A DNA stretch of 64,000 bases from Actinomyces gerencseriae DSM 6844 (GTDB lineage Bacteria; Actinomycetota; Actinomycetes; Actinomycetales; Actinomycetaceae). Shown piece by piece: positions 18,254 through 27,034 of the stretch. The position numbers were made by a program, and so were the translations under genes. The notes below the pieces were generated by a model. It ran no database searches, was not told the origin of the DNA, and was given only the letters and a program-made list of their open reading frames with translations. The stretch lies in assembly GCF_000429265.1 (NCBI RefSeq), contig NZ_AUBN01000003.1:124001-188000 (forward strand), given 5' to 3'. Position 1 is the first letter of the stretch. Each line of letters begins with the position of its first letter.

Positions 18254-19075
18254 CTATCGTCCGGTCCCGGCGGGACGGGATGACCGGCCGGCGATCGCCC
18301 GGTAGCGCCGGGCGACGACCTCCGCGACCGCGGGGTGGTCGCCCAGGGGAGGGGACACCAGATCGGCCCCGGCCCCGCGCAGCGCGCGTGAGAAGCGTCC
18401 CTGCGCCAGAAGGTAGGTGGCGATCGCGATGGTGCCGGCGCCCTCGGCCCGCCAGTGCCGCACGGCGAGGCGCGCGCTCGGCTCGACCGATGACAGGTAG
18501 GCGGTGCGCACCGGTGTCCCGAGCAGCCGGGACAGCCTCCGTCCGGCCGCCTCCGCCTCCGCCACCGGGCCGCGACGGCGCGAGCCCGCCGCGGCCAGGA
18601 CGACGCCGTCGATCTCGCCGAGCTCCGCGCCCTCGCCCGCCAGCGCCCGTCGGAGGCGCTGCGCGACGGCTCCCACGATGACGGGCTCCGGACCCAGATG
18701 GGCGGTGATCGTTCCGGAGCCGTGCTCGCGCACGCAGTGCGGCAGGTCGTGCCCGACGTGGTGGCCGCCGCCGAGGAAGAGGGGCACGACGACGGGGTCG
18801 GTGCTCCCCGCCAGCGCGTCCGCGATGCTGGGCCTCTGGAACTCCGCCCAGCCGTGCCGCACGTCCGCTTCGGGGAGCAGAGCGCTCACCCGCTCGGCGA
18901 TGCGCTCCAGCAGTGGTGGGCCACCGGGGCGGCGAGTGCCGTGCGCCGCCAGCACGAGCGGCCCGGGCGCGGTCGCAGCGGTGCCCGGAGCCCGTGCGCG
19001 CGCCCCCGGGGGCGCGGCGACGCCCGCCTCCCTCCGGCCGGTCCCCGGAGTGCGCGCGCGGGCTCCCGCGATCAT
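18254..19075 (-). CDS. cysY: Sirohydrochlorin chelatase-like protein (CbiX/SirB family)
   Basis: A 273-residue CbiX-type chelatase. Core features are VLAAHGTRRPGG with the metal-handling His, VVPLFLGGGHHVGHDLP with a His pair, and a second half with VVLAAAGSRR and ATYLLAQGRFS. It would insert Fe2+ into sirohydrochlorin to make siroheme for the sulfite reductase upstream. The first 45 residues are Arg/Ala/Pro-rich and not conserved. The start overlaps the stop of the TSUP gene (ATGA), which sets ATG 19075; a longer frame to 19246 would overlap that gene. The symbol follows the Corynebacterium glutamicum cys cluster naming and is assigned by context. Confidence 0.85.
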   Translation of the reverse strand: MIAGARARTPGTGRREAGVAAPPGARARAPGTAATAPGPLVLAAHGTRRPGGPPLLERIAERVSALLPEADVRHGWAEFQRPSIADALAGSTDPVVVPLFLGGGHHVGHDLPHCVREHGSGTITAHLGPEPVIVGAVAQRLRRALAGEGAELGEIDGVVLAAAGSRRRGPVAEAEAAGRRLSRLLGTPVRTAYLSSVEPSARLAVRHWRAEGAGTIAIATYLLAQGRFSRALRGAGADLVSPPLGDHPAVAEVVARRYRAIAGRSSRPAGTGR

Positions 19076-20058
19076 CGGACTCGGACCACCGGGACCGCGG
19101 CGGCCTCCCCGACCGACGTGGACTCTCGCAGGGCGGACCCCTTCACCGGTGACGGCGGCTGGTCCGCACCGCGTCCCGAGCGCCTTGAGCGCTCTGAGAG
19201 CCCTGGGCGCCCAGAGCGCACTGAGACGGTGACGAGCAGGGCCCACACCGGGAGGAGGATCAGCGGGGCTACGGTGACGAGCCGTCCCGGGGCGTGGAGG
19301 GCCGACAGGATCGTGCGCAGATTGGTCAGGGCGATGAATCCTCCCACCGTGCTACCGAGAACCCGGCCGGGAATGCGCGACACGAGCCAGGCCGCGACCG
19401 GCGCCGCGATGAGCCCACCGACCAGGAGCGCGCCCACGACCGTCGGGCTGATGCCGGCCGTGCCCAGTCCCGCCAGGAAGCCCGCCGAGGCGGCCACGGC
19501 GACGATGAGCTCCGAGGTATCGACGCTGCCGACGATGGTGCGCGGCGCGGTCCGGCCGCGCGCCAGCAGCGTCGTCGTCGCCACGGGGCCCCAGCCGCCA
19601 CCGCCGATCGCGTCCACGAATCCGCCGACCAGGCCGAGCAGGGCGAGGAACCGGGCCGAGTGCGGGCTGCGACGCGCGGAGGAGCCGGCCGGAGGGCGCA
19701 CTGCGAAGCGGACCAGGACGTACAGGCCCAGCACCAGCAGGATGCCCGAGGTCGCCGGCGTCGCCGTCCCGCTGCCCAGGCGGGTCAGGAGGGTCGCGCC
19801 CGCGAGCGCGCCCACCGCCCCCGGGCCGCCCAGTCGGGCGACGAGCCGCCAGTCGGTGTTGCCCAGTCGGTGGTGGGCGGCCCCCGAGACGAGCGTCGTG
19901 CCGATCTCGGACAGGTGGACGCAGGCGCTCGTCAGGGCGGGGCCGAGTCCGGCCAGCAGGAGCAGGGAGGACGAGGTGACGCCGTAGCCCATGCCGAGGG
20001 CGCCGTCGACGAGCTGGGATGCCAGGCCCACGAGGGCCAGGACGAGGAGTTCTCTCAT
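19072..20058 (-). CDS. cysZ: TSUP family permease, probable sulfate/sulfite transporter (CysZ-type)
   Basis: A 328-residue membrane protein with two TSUP repeats: LVDGALGMGYGVTSSSLLL at the N-terminus and GFVDAIGGGGWGPVATTTL in the second half. About eight helices are followed by a hydrophilic tail of some 50 residues. In C. glutamicum a TSUP protein encoded in the cys cluster is the sulfate importer, and the same placement here supports that role. It lies 42 bp after cobA and overlaps the chelatase gene by 4 bp. Sulfite export is the alternative. Confidence 0.85.
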   Translation of the reverse strand: MRELLVLALVGLASQLVDGALGMGYGVTSSSLLLLAGLGPALTSACVHLSEIGTTLVSGAAHHRLGNTDWRLVARLGGPGAVGALAGATLLTRLGSGTATPATSGILLVLGLYVLVRFAVRPPAGSSARRSPHSARFLALLGLVGGFVDAIGGGGWGPVATTTLLARGRTAPRTIVGSVDTSELIVAVAASAGFLAGLGTAGISPTVVGALLVGGLIAAPVAAWLVSRIPGRVLGSTVGGFIALTNLRTILSALHAPGRLVTVAPLILLPVWALLVTVSVRSGRPGLSERSRRSGRGADQPPSPVKGSALRESTSVGEAAAVPVVRVR

Positions 20059-20100
20059 GAACCGATCCGATCTGACTGGGGGGGGCGGAGGGGCGGTCGA

Positions 20101-20874
20101 TCAGCCCCGGGGCACGACCCGGTCCTTCCAGGCGGGGCTGACCGTGACGACGTCGCCGAGGACGATGACCGCCGGCGCTCTCGCTCCGATGGACTCGGCG
20201 ACATCGGGGAGATGACGCAGGATGGTGGTGGTCACCCGCTGGTCGGGGCGGTAGCCGCGCTCGACGACGGCCGCCGGGGTGCCGGGGTCGGCACCGCGAC
20301 CGGTGAGGAGGGCCGTGGAGCGACGCAGATGGCGCACTCCCATGAGCAGGATCAGGGTGTGATCGCGGCGCGCCGGGACGGTGGCGACCAGGTCCTCGTT
20401 GGCCGAGACGACCGAGAAGCCGCGGGCGAGTCCGCGGTGCGTGACCGGTATGCCCGCCGCCGCCGGCACGGCGATGGCGGAGGTCACTCCGGGGACGATC
20501 TCGACGGTCACGCCGGCGGCGCGGCAGGCCCGCGCCTCCTCGCCGCCGCGCCCGAGCACGCAGGGGTCGCCGCCCTTGAGCCGCACCACTCGCCTGCCGG
20601 CCCGGGCGCGGGCCACCAGCAGGGCGTCGATGTCGGCCTGGGGCATCAGGTGGTCGCCGGGCCGCTTGGAGGCGTCGATCACCTCGACGGTCGGGGCCAG
20701 GCCGCTCAGCAGGCCGCGCGGCGCCAGGCGATCGGCGACGACGACGTCGGCGCGGGCGAGCAGCTCCATGCCGCGCACGGTGATGAGCCCGGGTTCGCCC
20801 GGGCCCCCGCCCACGAGGGCGACCCAGCCGCCCGCGTCGTCGTCGGTGATGCCCACTCGCGCAGAAGCGCTCAT
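20101..20874 (-). CDS. cobA: Uroporphyrinogen-III C-methyltransferase
   Basis: A 257-residue SUMT, which adds two SAM-derived methyl groups to uroporphyrinogen III on the way to siroheme. Motifs are VGGGPGEPGLITVRG at the N-terminus, RLKGGDPCVLGRGGEEA, and GIPVTHRGLA. The protein lacks the CysG oxidase/chelatase domain, and the separate CbiX-like chelatase downstream can supply the last step; a precorrin-2 dehydrogenase is not visible in the cluster. ATG 20874 overlaps the cysN stop (ATGA), so the genes are translationally coupled. Confidence 0.94.
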   Translation of the reverse strand: MSASARVGITDDDAGGWVALVGGGPGEPGLITVRGMELLARADVVVADRLAPRGLLSGLAPTVEVIDASKRPGDHLMPQADIDALLVARARAGRRVVRLKGGDPCVLGRGGEEARACRAAGVTVEIVPGVTSAIAVPAAAGIPVTHRGLARGFSVVSANEDLVATVPARRDHTLILLMGVRHLRRSTALLTGRGADPGTPAAVVERGYRPDQRVTTTILRHLPDVAESIGARAPAVIVLGDVVTVSPAWKDRVVPRG

Positions 20875-22205
20875 GACCCGGCCTCCTCGACGCGCCTCTC
20901 GAGCGCCTCGGGAGCGCGGACCATGCCGGCCGCCAGGGTCCGGCCGTCCTGCGGGTCGATGAGCAGGAAGGCGCCGTCGGTGCGCGAGGCCGCGTAGTCG
21001 GCCGCGGGCAGCGGCTCCGCCAGCCGGAGGCGGACCCGTCCGATGTCGTTGAGAACGAGCCGGTCGGCGGGCGCGGTCGTCAGGTCGTCCAGGTCCAGGG
21101 CGCCCTCGATGCCCGCCACGAGGGCCCGGACCGTGCGCGTGCCGTGCTTGACCAGGATCCGGTCGTCCCCGTGCAGGGGATGCTCGGACAACCAGGCGAC
21201 GTGCGCGTCGATCTCCCGCACGAGCGGCGGGAGGCCGCGGGGTCCCGCGATGACGTCGCCGCGGGCGATGTCGATGTCGTCGGCGAGCTCCAGGGCCACG
21301 GACTGCCCGGCTCGTGCCGAGGGGAGCGCCCGCGCGCCCAGGTTGATGCCGGTCACCGCGGTGCGCCGGCGGGAGGGGAGGACGACGACCTCGTCGCCGA
21401 TGCTCACGGTGCCGGCGGCGATGCTCCCGGCGTAGCCGCGGTACTCGCTCAGGCCCTCGGCGGCGGCGGCCCGGGGGCGGATGACCATCTGGACGGGCAG
21501 GCGCAGGGGGCGATCGGCGCGTGCCGACTCCGCGGGCAGGGACTCCAGGAGCTCCAGGAGCGCCGGGCCGTCGTAGAAGGGGGTGCGCGCCGAGCGCTCC
21601 ACGATGTTGTCCCCCAGAAGCGCCGAGGTGGGCAGAATGCGCGCGTCGGCGACGCCGAGGGCCGCGGCGACCCGCTCGATCCGGTCGGCCACGCGGGTGA
21701 AGGCCTCGGCCGAGAAGTCGACCAGGTCGATCTTGTTGACTGCGACCACCACGTGGGGCACCGCCAGGAGTCCGGCGACCGCCAGGTGCCTGCGGGTCTG
21801 CTCGAGCACGCCGTGGCGCGCGTCCACCAGCAGTACGACGACGTCGGCCGTCGAGGCGCCGGTGACCATGTTGCGCGTGTACTGCACGTGTCCGGGGCAG
21901 TCGGCCAGGATGAAGGAGCGCCGCGGGGTGGCGAAGTAGCGGTAGGCGACGTCGATGGTGATGCCCTGCTCGCGCTCGGCCCGCAGGCCGTCGGTGAGCA
22001 GCGCCGGGTCCGCCCGCGTCAGGCCCCTGTCCAGACTGACCCGCTCCACGGCTGCGAGCTGATCGCGCAGAACGGACTTGGAGTCGAGCAGGAGACGGCC
22101 CACGAGGGTGGACTTGCCGTCGTCGACGCTCCCGGCGGTGGCCAGGCGCAGCAGGCCCCCGCCCTGGAGGGCGGTCTCGGCCCGCTCGGCGGAGGGGGCG
22201 CTCAT
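20871..22205 (-). CDS. cysN: Sulfate adenylyltransferase subunit 1 (CysN, GTPase)
   Basis: The 444-residue GTPase subunit of ATP sulfurylase, related to EF-Tu/EF-1alpha. Visible G motifs are GSVDDGKST (G1), ADCPGH (G3) and NKIDLV (G4), followed by two beta-barrel domains. Length shows there is no fused APS kinase (CysC) domain, in keeping with the APS-type reductase in the operon. The ATG overlaps the cysD stop in the corrected frame (TGATG), as expected for the coupled CysDN pair. Confidence 0.95.
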   Translation of the reverse strand: MSAPSAERAETALQGGGLLRLATAGSVDDGKSTLVGRLLLDSKSVLRDQLAAVERVSLDRGLTRADPALLTDGLRAEREQGITIDVAYRYFATPRRSFILADCPGHVQYTRNMVTGASTADVVVLLVDARHGVLEQTRRHLAVAGLLAVPHVVVAVNKIDLVDFSAEAFTRVADRIERVAAALGVADARILPTSALLGDNIVERSARTPFYDGPALLELLESLPAESARADRPLRLPVQMVIRPRAAAAEGLSEYRGYAGSIAAGTVSIGDEVVVLPSRRRTAVTGINLGARALPSARAGQSVALELADDIDIARGDVIAGPRGLPPLVREIDAHVAWLSEHPLHGDDRILVKHGTRTVRALVAGIEGALDLDDLTTAPADRLVLNDIGRVRLRLAEPLPAADYAASRTDGAFLLIDPQDGRTLAAGMVRAPEALERRVEEAGS

Positions 22206-23247
22206 CAGAAGTACCCCTCCCTCTTGCGGTCCTCCATGGCGCCTCGCTCAGGCGGTCGTCGGCGCGGGTGGCGCCCCGCTCGGTGAGGGAGGAGGCCGCC
22301 ACCTCGACGACGATCTCGTGGTTGGTGGTCGCGGCGGACTCCACCGCACCGGTGCAGGACATGTCGCCCACGGTGCGGTAGCGCGCCCTCGCAGTGCGCG
22401 TGCGCTCCCCGCGGCGCGGCCGGGTCACGGGGCTCACCGCCAGCCACATGCCGTCGCGGAGGAGGACCTCGCGCTCATGGGCGTAGTACAGGCTCGGCAG
22501 GGCGATGCCCTCGCGCTCGACGTAGCGCCACACGTCCAGCTCGGTCCAGTTCGACAGCGGGAAGACGCGCACGTGCTCGCCGGGGGCGTGGCGCGGATTG
22601 AGCAGGGTCCACAGCTCGGGGCGCTGGTTGCGCGGGTCCCACTGCCCGAACTCGTCGCGCAGGGAGACGATGCGCTCCTTGGCGCGCGCCTTCTCCTCGT
22701 CGCGTCGTCCGCCGCCGAAGACCCCGTCGAAGCCGCCGTCCCGGATGGCGTCCAGCAGGGGGCGGGTCTGCAGGGGGTTGCGGGTGCCGTCGGGCCGCTC
22801 GCGCAGCCGGCCGTCGTCGATGTAGTCCTGGACGCGGGCGATGATCAGGCGCATCCCGAGGCGCTCGGCGACGGCGTCCCGGTAGGCGAGCACCTCGGGG
22901 AAGTTGTGGCCGGTGTCCACGTGCAGCAGGGGGAAGGGCACGGGCGCCGGCCAGAAGGCCTTGCGCGCCAGGTGCAGCACGACCACGGAGTCCTTGCCGC
23001 CGGAGAAGAGCAGCACGGGCCGGCGGCACTCGGCGACGGCCTCCCGGACGACGGCGATGGCCTCGGCCTCCAGGGCGTCGAGCTGGTCGAGGGGAGGGGA
23101 GCCGTCCCCCGCTCCCGCCCGGTCGGCCGCCGGGGTCGTCCCCGGAGTCGCAGCGGGTGCGGCGGATTCAGTGGGCGCAGTGGTTCTGACGGCTTCAGCG
23201 GCTACGGGGGTCGTTGCGGTCGTCGTGGTTGCGGTCAGGGGGGTCAC
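22205..23247 (-). CDS. cysD: Sulfate adenylyltransferase subunit 2 (CysD), apparent frameshift near 3' end
   Basis: ATP-pyrophosphatase-fold subunit that makes APS from ATP and sulfate. The PP-loop reads LLFSGGKDSVVVLH, and GGRRDEEKARAKER and PLSNWTELDVWRYV are typical. The GTG start at 23247 follows GGAGGA; about 50 low-complexity Thr/Ala-rich residues precede the conserved core. In the core frame the conserved C-terminus is lost at 22236-22245: it reads LSEAPWRTARG instead of LSEAAMEDRKREGYF, which is present one frame over and ends at 22205. One missing base, probably a G in GCGGCC, explains this. Repaired, the protein is 347 residues and its stop overlaps the cysN start. Either a sequencing error or a real lesion. 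Confidence 0.85.
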
Positions 23248-23324
23248 GGGTCCTCCGGAAGGGGGGCGGCGTCGATCTGCGACGATCCGCGCTGGTTGAC
23301 GATGGTTTGGCGATGACAGGGCGC

Positions 23325-24173
23325 TCACAGGTGGATGCCGCACTCGGTCTTGGCGAAGCCGGACCAGCGGCCCGAGCGCGGGTCCTCGCCGGGGGCGACG
23401 CGGGCGGTGCAGGGCTCGCAGCCGATCGAGGGGTATCCGTCGGCCAGCAGCGGGTTGACGATGACGCCGTGCTCGGTCGCGTAGTCCAGGAGCTCCTCGA
23501 TGGTCCAGGCGGCCAGTGGATTGATCTTGACGATCCGGTGCGTCCGGTCGAAGCCGACCAGCGGGGCGGCGGCGCGGGTGGGGGCGTCCTCGCGACGCAC
23601 CCCGGTGGCCCAGGCCTCGTACCCGGCGAGCGCGCGCGCCAGCGGCTCGACCTTGCGCAGGCGGCAGCACAGGCCCGGGTCGCGCGCGTGCAGGCGCGGT
23701 CCGAAGCGCTCGTCCTGCTCGGCCACGCTCAGCGCGGGCAGCACGTCGATGAGCGTGATGTCCATGGTGGCCGCCACGGCGTCGCGGGTGCCGTTGGTCT
23801 CGGCGAAGTGGAGGCCCGTCTGCACGAAGAGCGTATCGACGCCCGGGACCAGGGCGGAGACGACGTGGGGCAAAACGGCGTCGGCCATGGAGCAGGCCAC
23901 CGCGAGCGTGCCCGGGAAGGTGCGGGCCGCCCAGGCGATGACCTCGGCGGCGGGGGCGTCGTCGCCGAGGTCGGCTGCGCCCGCTGCGGCCAGGGCGCGC
24001 AGCTCGTCCTCGTCGCGCCTGGGGGCATCGGCCGGGCGCGGGGCGTTGGCGCCCCGGGCGGTGGCGCGCCCGAAGCGGTTGCGGGCGGGCCCGGCGGACC
24101 CAGGAGACTCAGCCGGCTCGGCGGGTTCGGCGAGTTCAGCGCGGTTCGGGGCGAGAGGGCTGATGACAGTCAT
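23325..24173 (-). CDS. cysH: Adenylyl-sulfate (APS) reductase, CysH family
   Basis: A 282-residue reductase that converts APS to sulfite with thioredoxin. The iron-sulfur type is shown by the Cys pair in CCRLRKVEPL and the later pair in CEPCTARV; the C-terminal catalytic Cys lies in KTECGIHL. These four extra cysteines mark APS-specific rather than PAPS enzymes and fit the absence of cysC. The N-terminal 50 residues are Ala/Glu/Pro-rich. ATG 24173 overlaps the upstream stop (ATGA). Confidence 0.93.
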   Translation of the reverse strand: MTVISPLAPNRAELAEPAEPAESPGSAGPARNRFGRATARGANAPRPADAPRRDEDELRALAAAGAADLGDDAPAAEVIAWAARTFPGTLAVACSMADAVLPHVVSALVPGVDTLFVQTGLHFAETNGTRDAVAATMDITLIDVLPALSVAEQDERFGPRLHARDPGLCCRLRKVEPLARALAGYEAWATGVRREDAPTRAAAPLVGFDRTHRIVKINPLAAWTIEELLDYATEHGVIVNPLLADGYPSIGCEPCTARVAPGEDPRSGRWSGFAKTECGIHL

Positions 24174-25933
24174 TGAAGGGCCTCCTGATCGGCACGATGA
24201 ACCCACTGGGCGAAGCTCTCCTCGTCCTCCCGCTGGGCGAGGTAGCGGCGCACGAGGCGCTCGATGTAGTCGGTCAGGCCGGTGGCGGGCACCTTGAGCC
24301 CGCGCACCGTGCGGCCGATCTCGGCCTCGGGCCGGCCCTCGCGGGCCAGGGAGCCGCCCAGGTGGACCTGGAAGCCCGGGACGCGCTCGCCGTCGACCGT
24401 GATGATCTGGCCCTTGAGGCCGACGTCGGCGGTCTGAATGCGCGCGCAGGAGTTGGGGCAGCCGTTGATGTTGACGGTCAGCGGGCGCTCCAAATCGGTG
24501 TCGGCCAGGCGCTCGTCGAGCTCGGCCGCCACACGTGCGGCCAGGGCCTTGGTCTCCACGATCGCGAACTTGCAGAACTCCAGGCCGGTGCACGCCAGCA
24601 TCGAGCGGGTCAGGGGGCCGGGGTCGGGGTCGATCCCCAGCGCCCTCAATCCGGCGACGGCGTCGTCGGTCCTGTCCCCGGGCACGTCCAGCAGCAGGAT
24701 GTTCTGCAGGGGTGTGGTGCGCACCCGGTCCGATCCCACCGATTCCGCCAGGTCGGCCAGGCCCAGCATGATGTCCCCTGACAGGCGTCCCACCGGGGGC
24801 TTCCCGCCGATCCAGTAGGCGCCGTCCCGCTGCAGGTGCACGCCCAGGTGGTCGGCCTCGCCGCGAGGCGGGCGCGGGGCCGGCCCATCGGCGAGGCGGA
24901 AGCCGAGGTACTCCTCCTCCAGGACCTCGCGGAAGCGCTCGGGCCCCCACTCGGCCATGAGGAACTTCAGCCGCGCCTTGTTGCGCAGGCGCCGGTAGCC
25001 GTAGTCGCGGAAGATGCGGACCACGCCCCACCACACGTCGCCGACCTGGTCGGGGCGCACGAAGGCCCCCAGGCGCCTGCCCAGGAACGGCGCGGTGGAC
25101 AGGGCGCCGGCGATCCACAGGTCGTAGCCGGGGCCGAGCTCGGGGTGGTCGACGCCGACGTAGGAGATGTCGTTGATCTCGTGGAGGACATCGAGTGTGG
25201 GCGAGCCGGTGAAGGCCGTCTTGAACTTGCGCGGCAGGTTGGCGATCTCCGGGTCGCCCAGGTAGGCGTCGTGGATCGCCCGGGCCGCCTCGGAGGGGTC
25301 GATGACCTCCTCCGGCTCGATGCCGGCCACCGGTGAGACCAGGAATCCCCGAGGGGTGTCCCCGCAGGCCTCGACGGTGGTCAGTCCGACGTCGTCCAGA
25401 CGCCGCCACAGCTCGGGGATGTTCTCGATCTCGAGCCAGTGCAGCTGGAGGTTCTGACGGTCGGTGATGTCCAGAGTGCCGCGGGCGAAATCGTTGGAGG
25501 CGGTGCCGATGACCCGCATCTGGCCCACCGACAGCGTCTGACCGTCCATGCGGATGCGCTGCATGAAGTAGTGGTCCTCCAGCTCGGTGACGTCGAGCTG
25601 GGCGGTTCTGCCGCCGTCGATGCCCTGCTTGCGCTGGGTGTACAGCCCCCACCATCGGAAACGGCCGTGCAGGTCGGTGGGGTCGATGGAGCCGAAGCCG
25701 CCCGTGGCGTAGTCGGCGATGATGCGCTCGCGGGCACCCAGCGGGTTCCCGTCCTGCTTGAGTACTTCGTTGTCATTGAGCGGTTCGCGGCCGTCGACGA
25801 GCCACTGGCCGTTGGAGCGGCCCCGGCGCGGCGGGCGGACGTCGCGCCGGGCTCCGGGAGCGGCATCCGGGACGGGGCGACGGGCCGTGACAGGGCGCTC
25901 GCGCGCAGGCCGGGTGCGGGTGGTGGTGCTCAT
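24170..25933 (-). CDS. Ferredoxin-dependent assimilatory sulfite reductase
   Basis: A 587-residue siroheme/[4Fe-4S] reductase that takes sulfite to sulfide with six electrons, the first gene of the sulfate operon. Two ferredoxin-like half-domain repeats are visible. The cluster-binding cysteines are in CTGLEFCKFA and NGCPNSCAR. Nitrite reductases share the fold, but the surrounding cysH, cysD and cysN decide for sulfite. The ATG at 25933 has GGAGAAGGA upstream; an in-frame ATG at 26008 would add 25 residues and is less likely. No ferredoxin or ferredoxin reductase gene lies in the cluster, unlike in Corynebacterium. Confidence 0.92.
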   Translation of the reverse strand: MSTTTRTRPARERPVTARRPVPDAAPGARRDVRPPRRGRSNGQWLVDGREPLNDNEVLKQDGNPLGARERIIADYATGGFGSIDPTDLHGRFRWWGLYTQRKQGIDGGRTAQLDVTELEDHYFMQRIRMDGQTLSVGQMRVIGTASNDFARGTLDITDRQNLQLHWLEIENIPELWRRLDDVGLTTVEACGDTPRGFLVSPVAGIEPEEVIDPSEAARAIHDAYLGDPEIANLPRKFKTAFTGSPTLDVLHEINDISYVGVDHPELGPGYDLWIAGALSTAPFLGRRLGAFVRPDQVGDVWWGVVRIFRDYGYRRLRNKARLKFLMAEWGPERFREVLEEEYLGFRLADGPAPRPPRGEADHLGVHLQRDGAYWIGGKPPVGRLSGDIMLGLADLAESVGSDRVRTTPLQNILLLDVPGDRTDDAVAGLRALGIDPDPGPLTRSMLACTGLEFCKFAIVETKALAARVAAELDERLADTDLERPLTVNINGCPNSCARIQTADVGLKGQIITVDGERVPGFQVHLGGSLAREGRPEAEIGRTVRGLKVPATGLTDYIERLVRRYLAQREDEESFAQWVHRADQEALQ

Positions 25934-26095
25934 GTCCTTCTCCGAGAAAGTGGGATCGATGAGCGTCCGGTGGCGGTTCTCGCCGCGGTCCATGGCGGTG
26001 GCCGTCATGGCTCCACCTCTCGCACGCGCCTGTGCGGCCCCGGACGCCTCGTTGCGCCGGATCCGTGTGCGGTCGTGCCGTTGCGGTCAGGCGCC

Positions 26096-26109
26096 TGTCA
26101 GGCCTGACA
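26096..26109. promoter_or_regulatory. 14-bp perfect palindrome upstream of the sulfate operon
   Basis: TGTCAGGCCTGACA is a perfect dyad about 165 bp before the sulfite reductase start, and it abuts a second palindrome, CAGGCGCCTG. Such sites often bind TetR- or LysR-type regulators. No regulator gene lies nearby and the motif does not match the McbR box I know from Corynebacterium. Confidence 0.4.
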
Positions 26110-26625
26110 ACACATGACTCGTCCGTGGGCACGCTGGTGCGCCGAGGGGCTGATCCTCTCCGGGATGCCCCTGGCGGCGGTACGGCGTGCGGCGGTCATG
26201 CCACTGACGCTAGTGAGGGCGACGCGTGGCTCTACAGGTAGGGAACCTCGCAAGATGACGCTGTGTCATTGGGATGAACCACGAAAATCCCGAAGAATCT
26301 CATCCTGCGGAATCGGGGTGGTCTCCAGAGCGGAACCCGGTAGTGCGCCGTGCGGCCTGCGTCACGCCGGAGAGGGGAGAGGGATGAGGAATGACGAAGA
26401 GGGCCGGCGCAGCGCCGTGAGGCTGCGGACGGGGCGCCGTCGAGGTCGTGCGGCCCTACCTGGGACGCGCCGGTGCCGTCAGTCTACGGACGGGGCGCCG
26501 GCTCGGGGGCGCCTGCCAGTCGTGCCGGATCGGGTCCGGACTGGGCCTGGATGCGGGATGATCGGCTCCGGTCCGGCGGGCGCGACCGCGGGGCTCTACG
26601 GCTCTGCCAACCGGTGTCGAGCGGG

Positions 26626-26736
26626 AACGTGAACGTACCTTCGTCATGTGAACGTACTTTTCTCCCATTCCACTGAGCTTTAGCCCCAGTGGAATGGGAG
26701 AAAAGTACGTTCACATCGCAAAAGTACGTTCACGTT
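26626..26736. repeat. 111-bp palindromic element with 49-bp arms and four GTGAACGTAC motifs
   Basis: Left arm 26626-26674 and right arm 26688-26736 are reverse complements over 49 bp with only four mismatches, all within one 7-bp patch; the loop is 13 nt. The inner 30 bp of each arm match perfectly. GTGAACGTAC occurs twice in each arm, at 26629 and 26648 and, inverted, at 26705 and 26724, always with a 19-bp period. On both strands the arm encodes the same short peptide start (MGEKYVH...), diverging outside the repeat. No transposase is adjacent. It could be a bound regulatory palindrome, a MITE-like remnant, or a structured RNA. Confidence 0.85.
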
Positions 26737-27034
26737 GGGGCTTTTCTGTTGTCCGCGTTTGGCTGGGCCGGCCTCGCCGCCGGCGGCCGGCTCGACATGG
26801 TTTCCCGAGCCTCCCGAGCCTCCCGAGTCGGGCGGATCCGGTGGGCGCCGAGGCGAGCTGCGGTTCGTGGCTGCGATCGGAGGCTGCGCAGCGTGTCGTG
26901 TGTCAGCAGCGCGTCAGGGTGTGTCGAGGATGACGCCGCCGACCGGGGCTTGCGGCTGGTCCGGGCCGCCCGGGTCTGATTACACTCCCTGGCATCCAGG
27001 CGCTGACCCGGCCGGAACGTCGTGTGCACTGTGT

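Larger units (their letters stand above)
25934..27034. other. Long intergenic region before the sulfate operon and ileS
   Basis: About 1.1 kb without a convincing gene between two divergent units. It holds overlapping palindromes at 26087-26109, a loose direct repeat of about 30 bp around GGACGGGGCGCCG (26427 and 26488), the large palindromic element at 26626-26736, 9-bp tandem repeats of TCCCGAGCC type near 26810-26835, and a TACACT -10-like box at 26981-26986 for ileS. Base composition dips around the palindromic element, unlike the rest of the window. Confidence 0.5.

Noticed and set aside
20101..23670. One 1189-codon minus-strand frame spanning cysD to cobA
   Set aside because: Its two ends are genuine cysD and cobA, but the middle is an out-of-frame reading of cysN. 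It arises from the cysD shift and is not a real fusion gene as such.
26456..26714. Short divergent frames starting with the same peptide in the arms of the palindromic element
   Set aside because: Identical starts are forced by the inverted repeat; there is no ribosome binding site and the peptides diverge into Arg/Pro-rich sequence.
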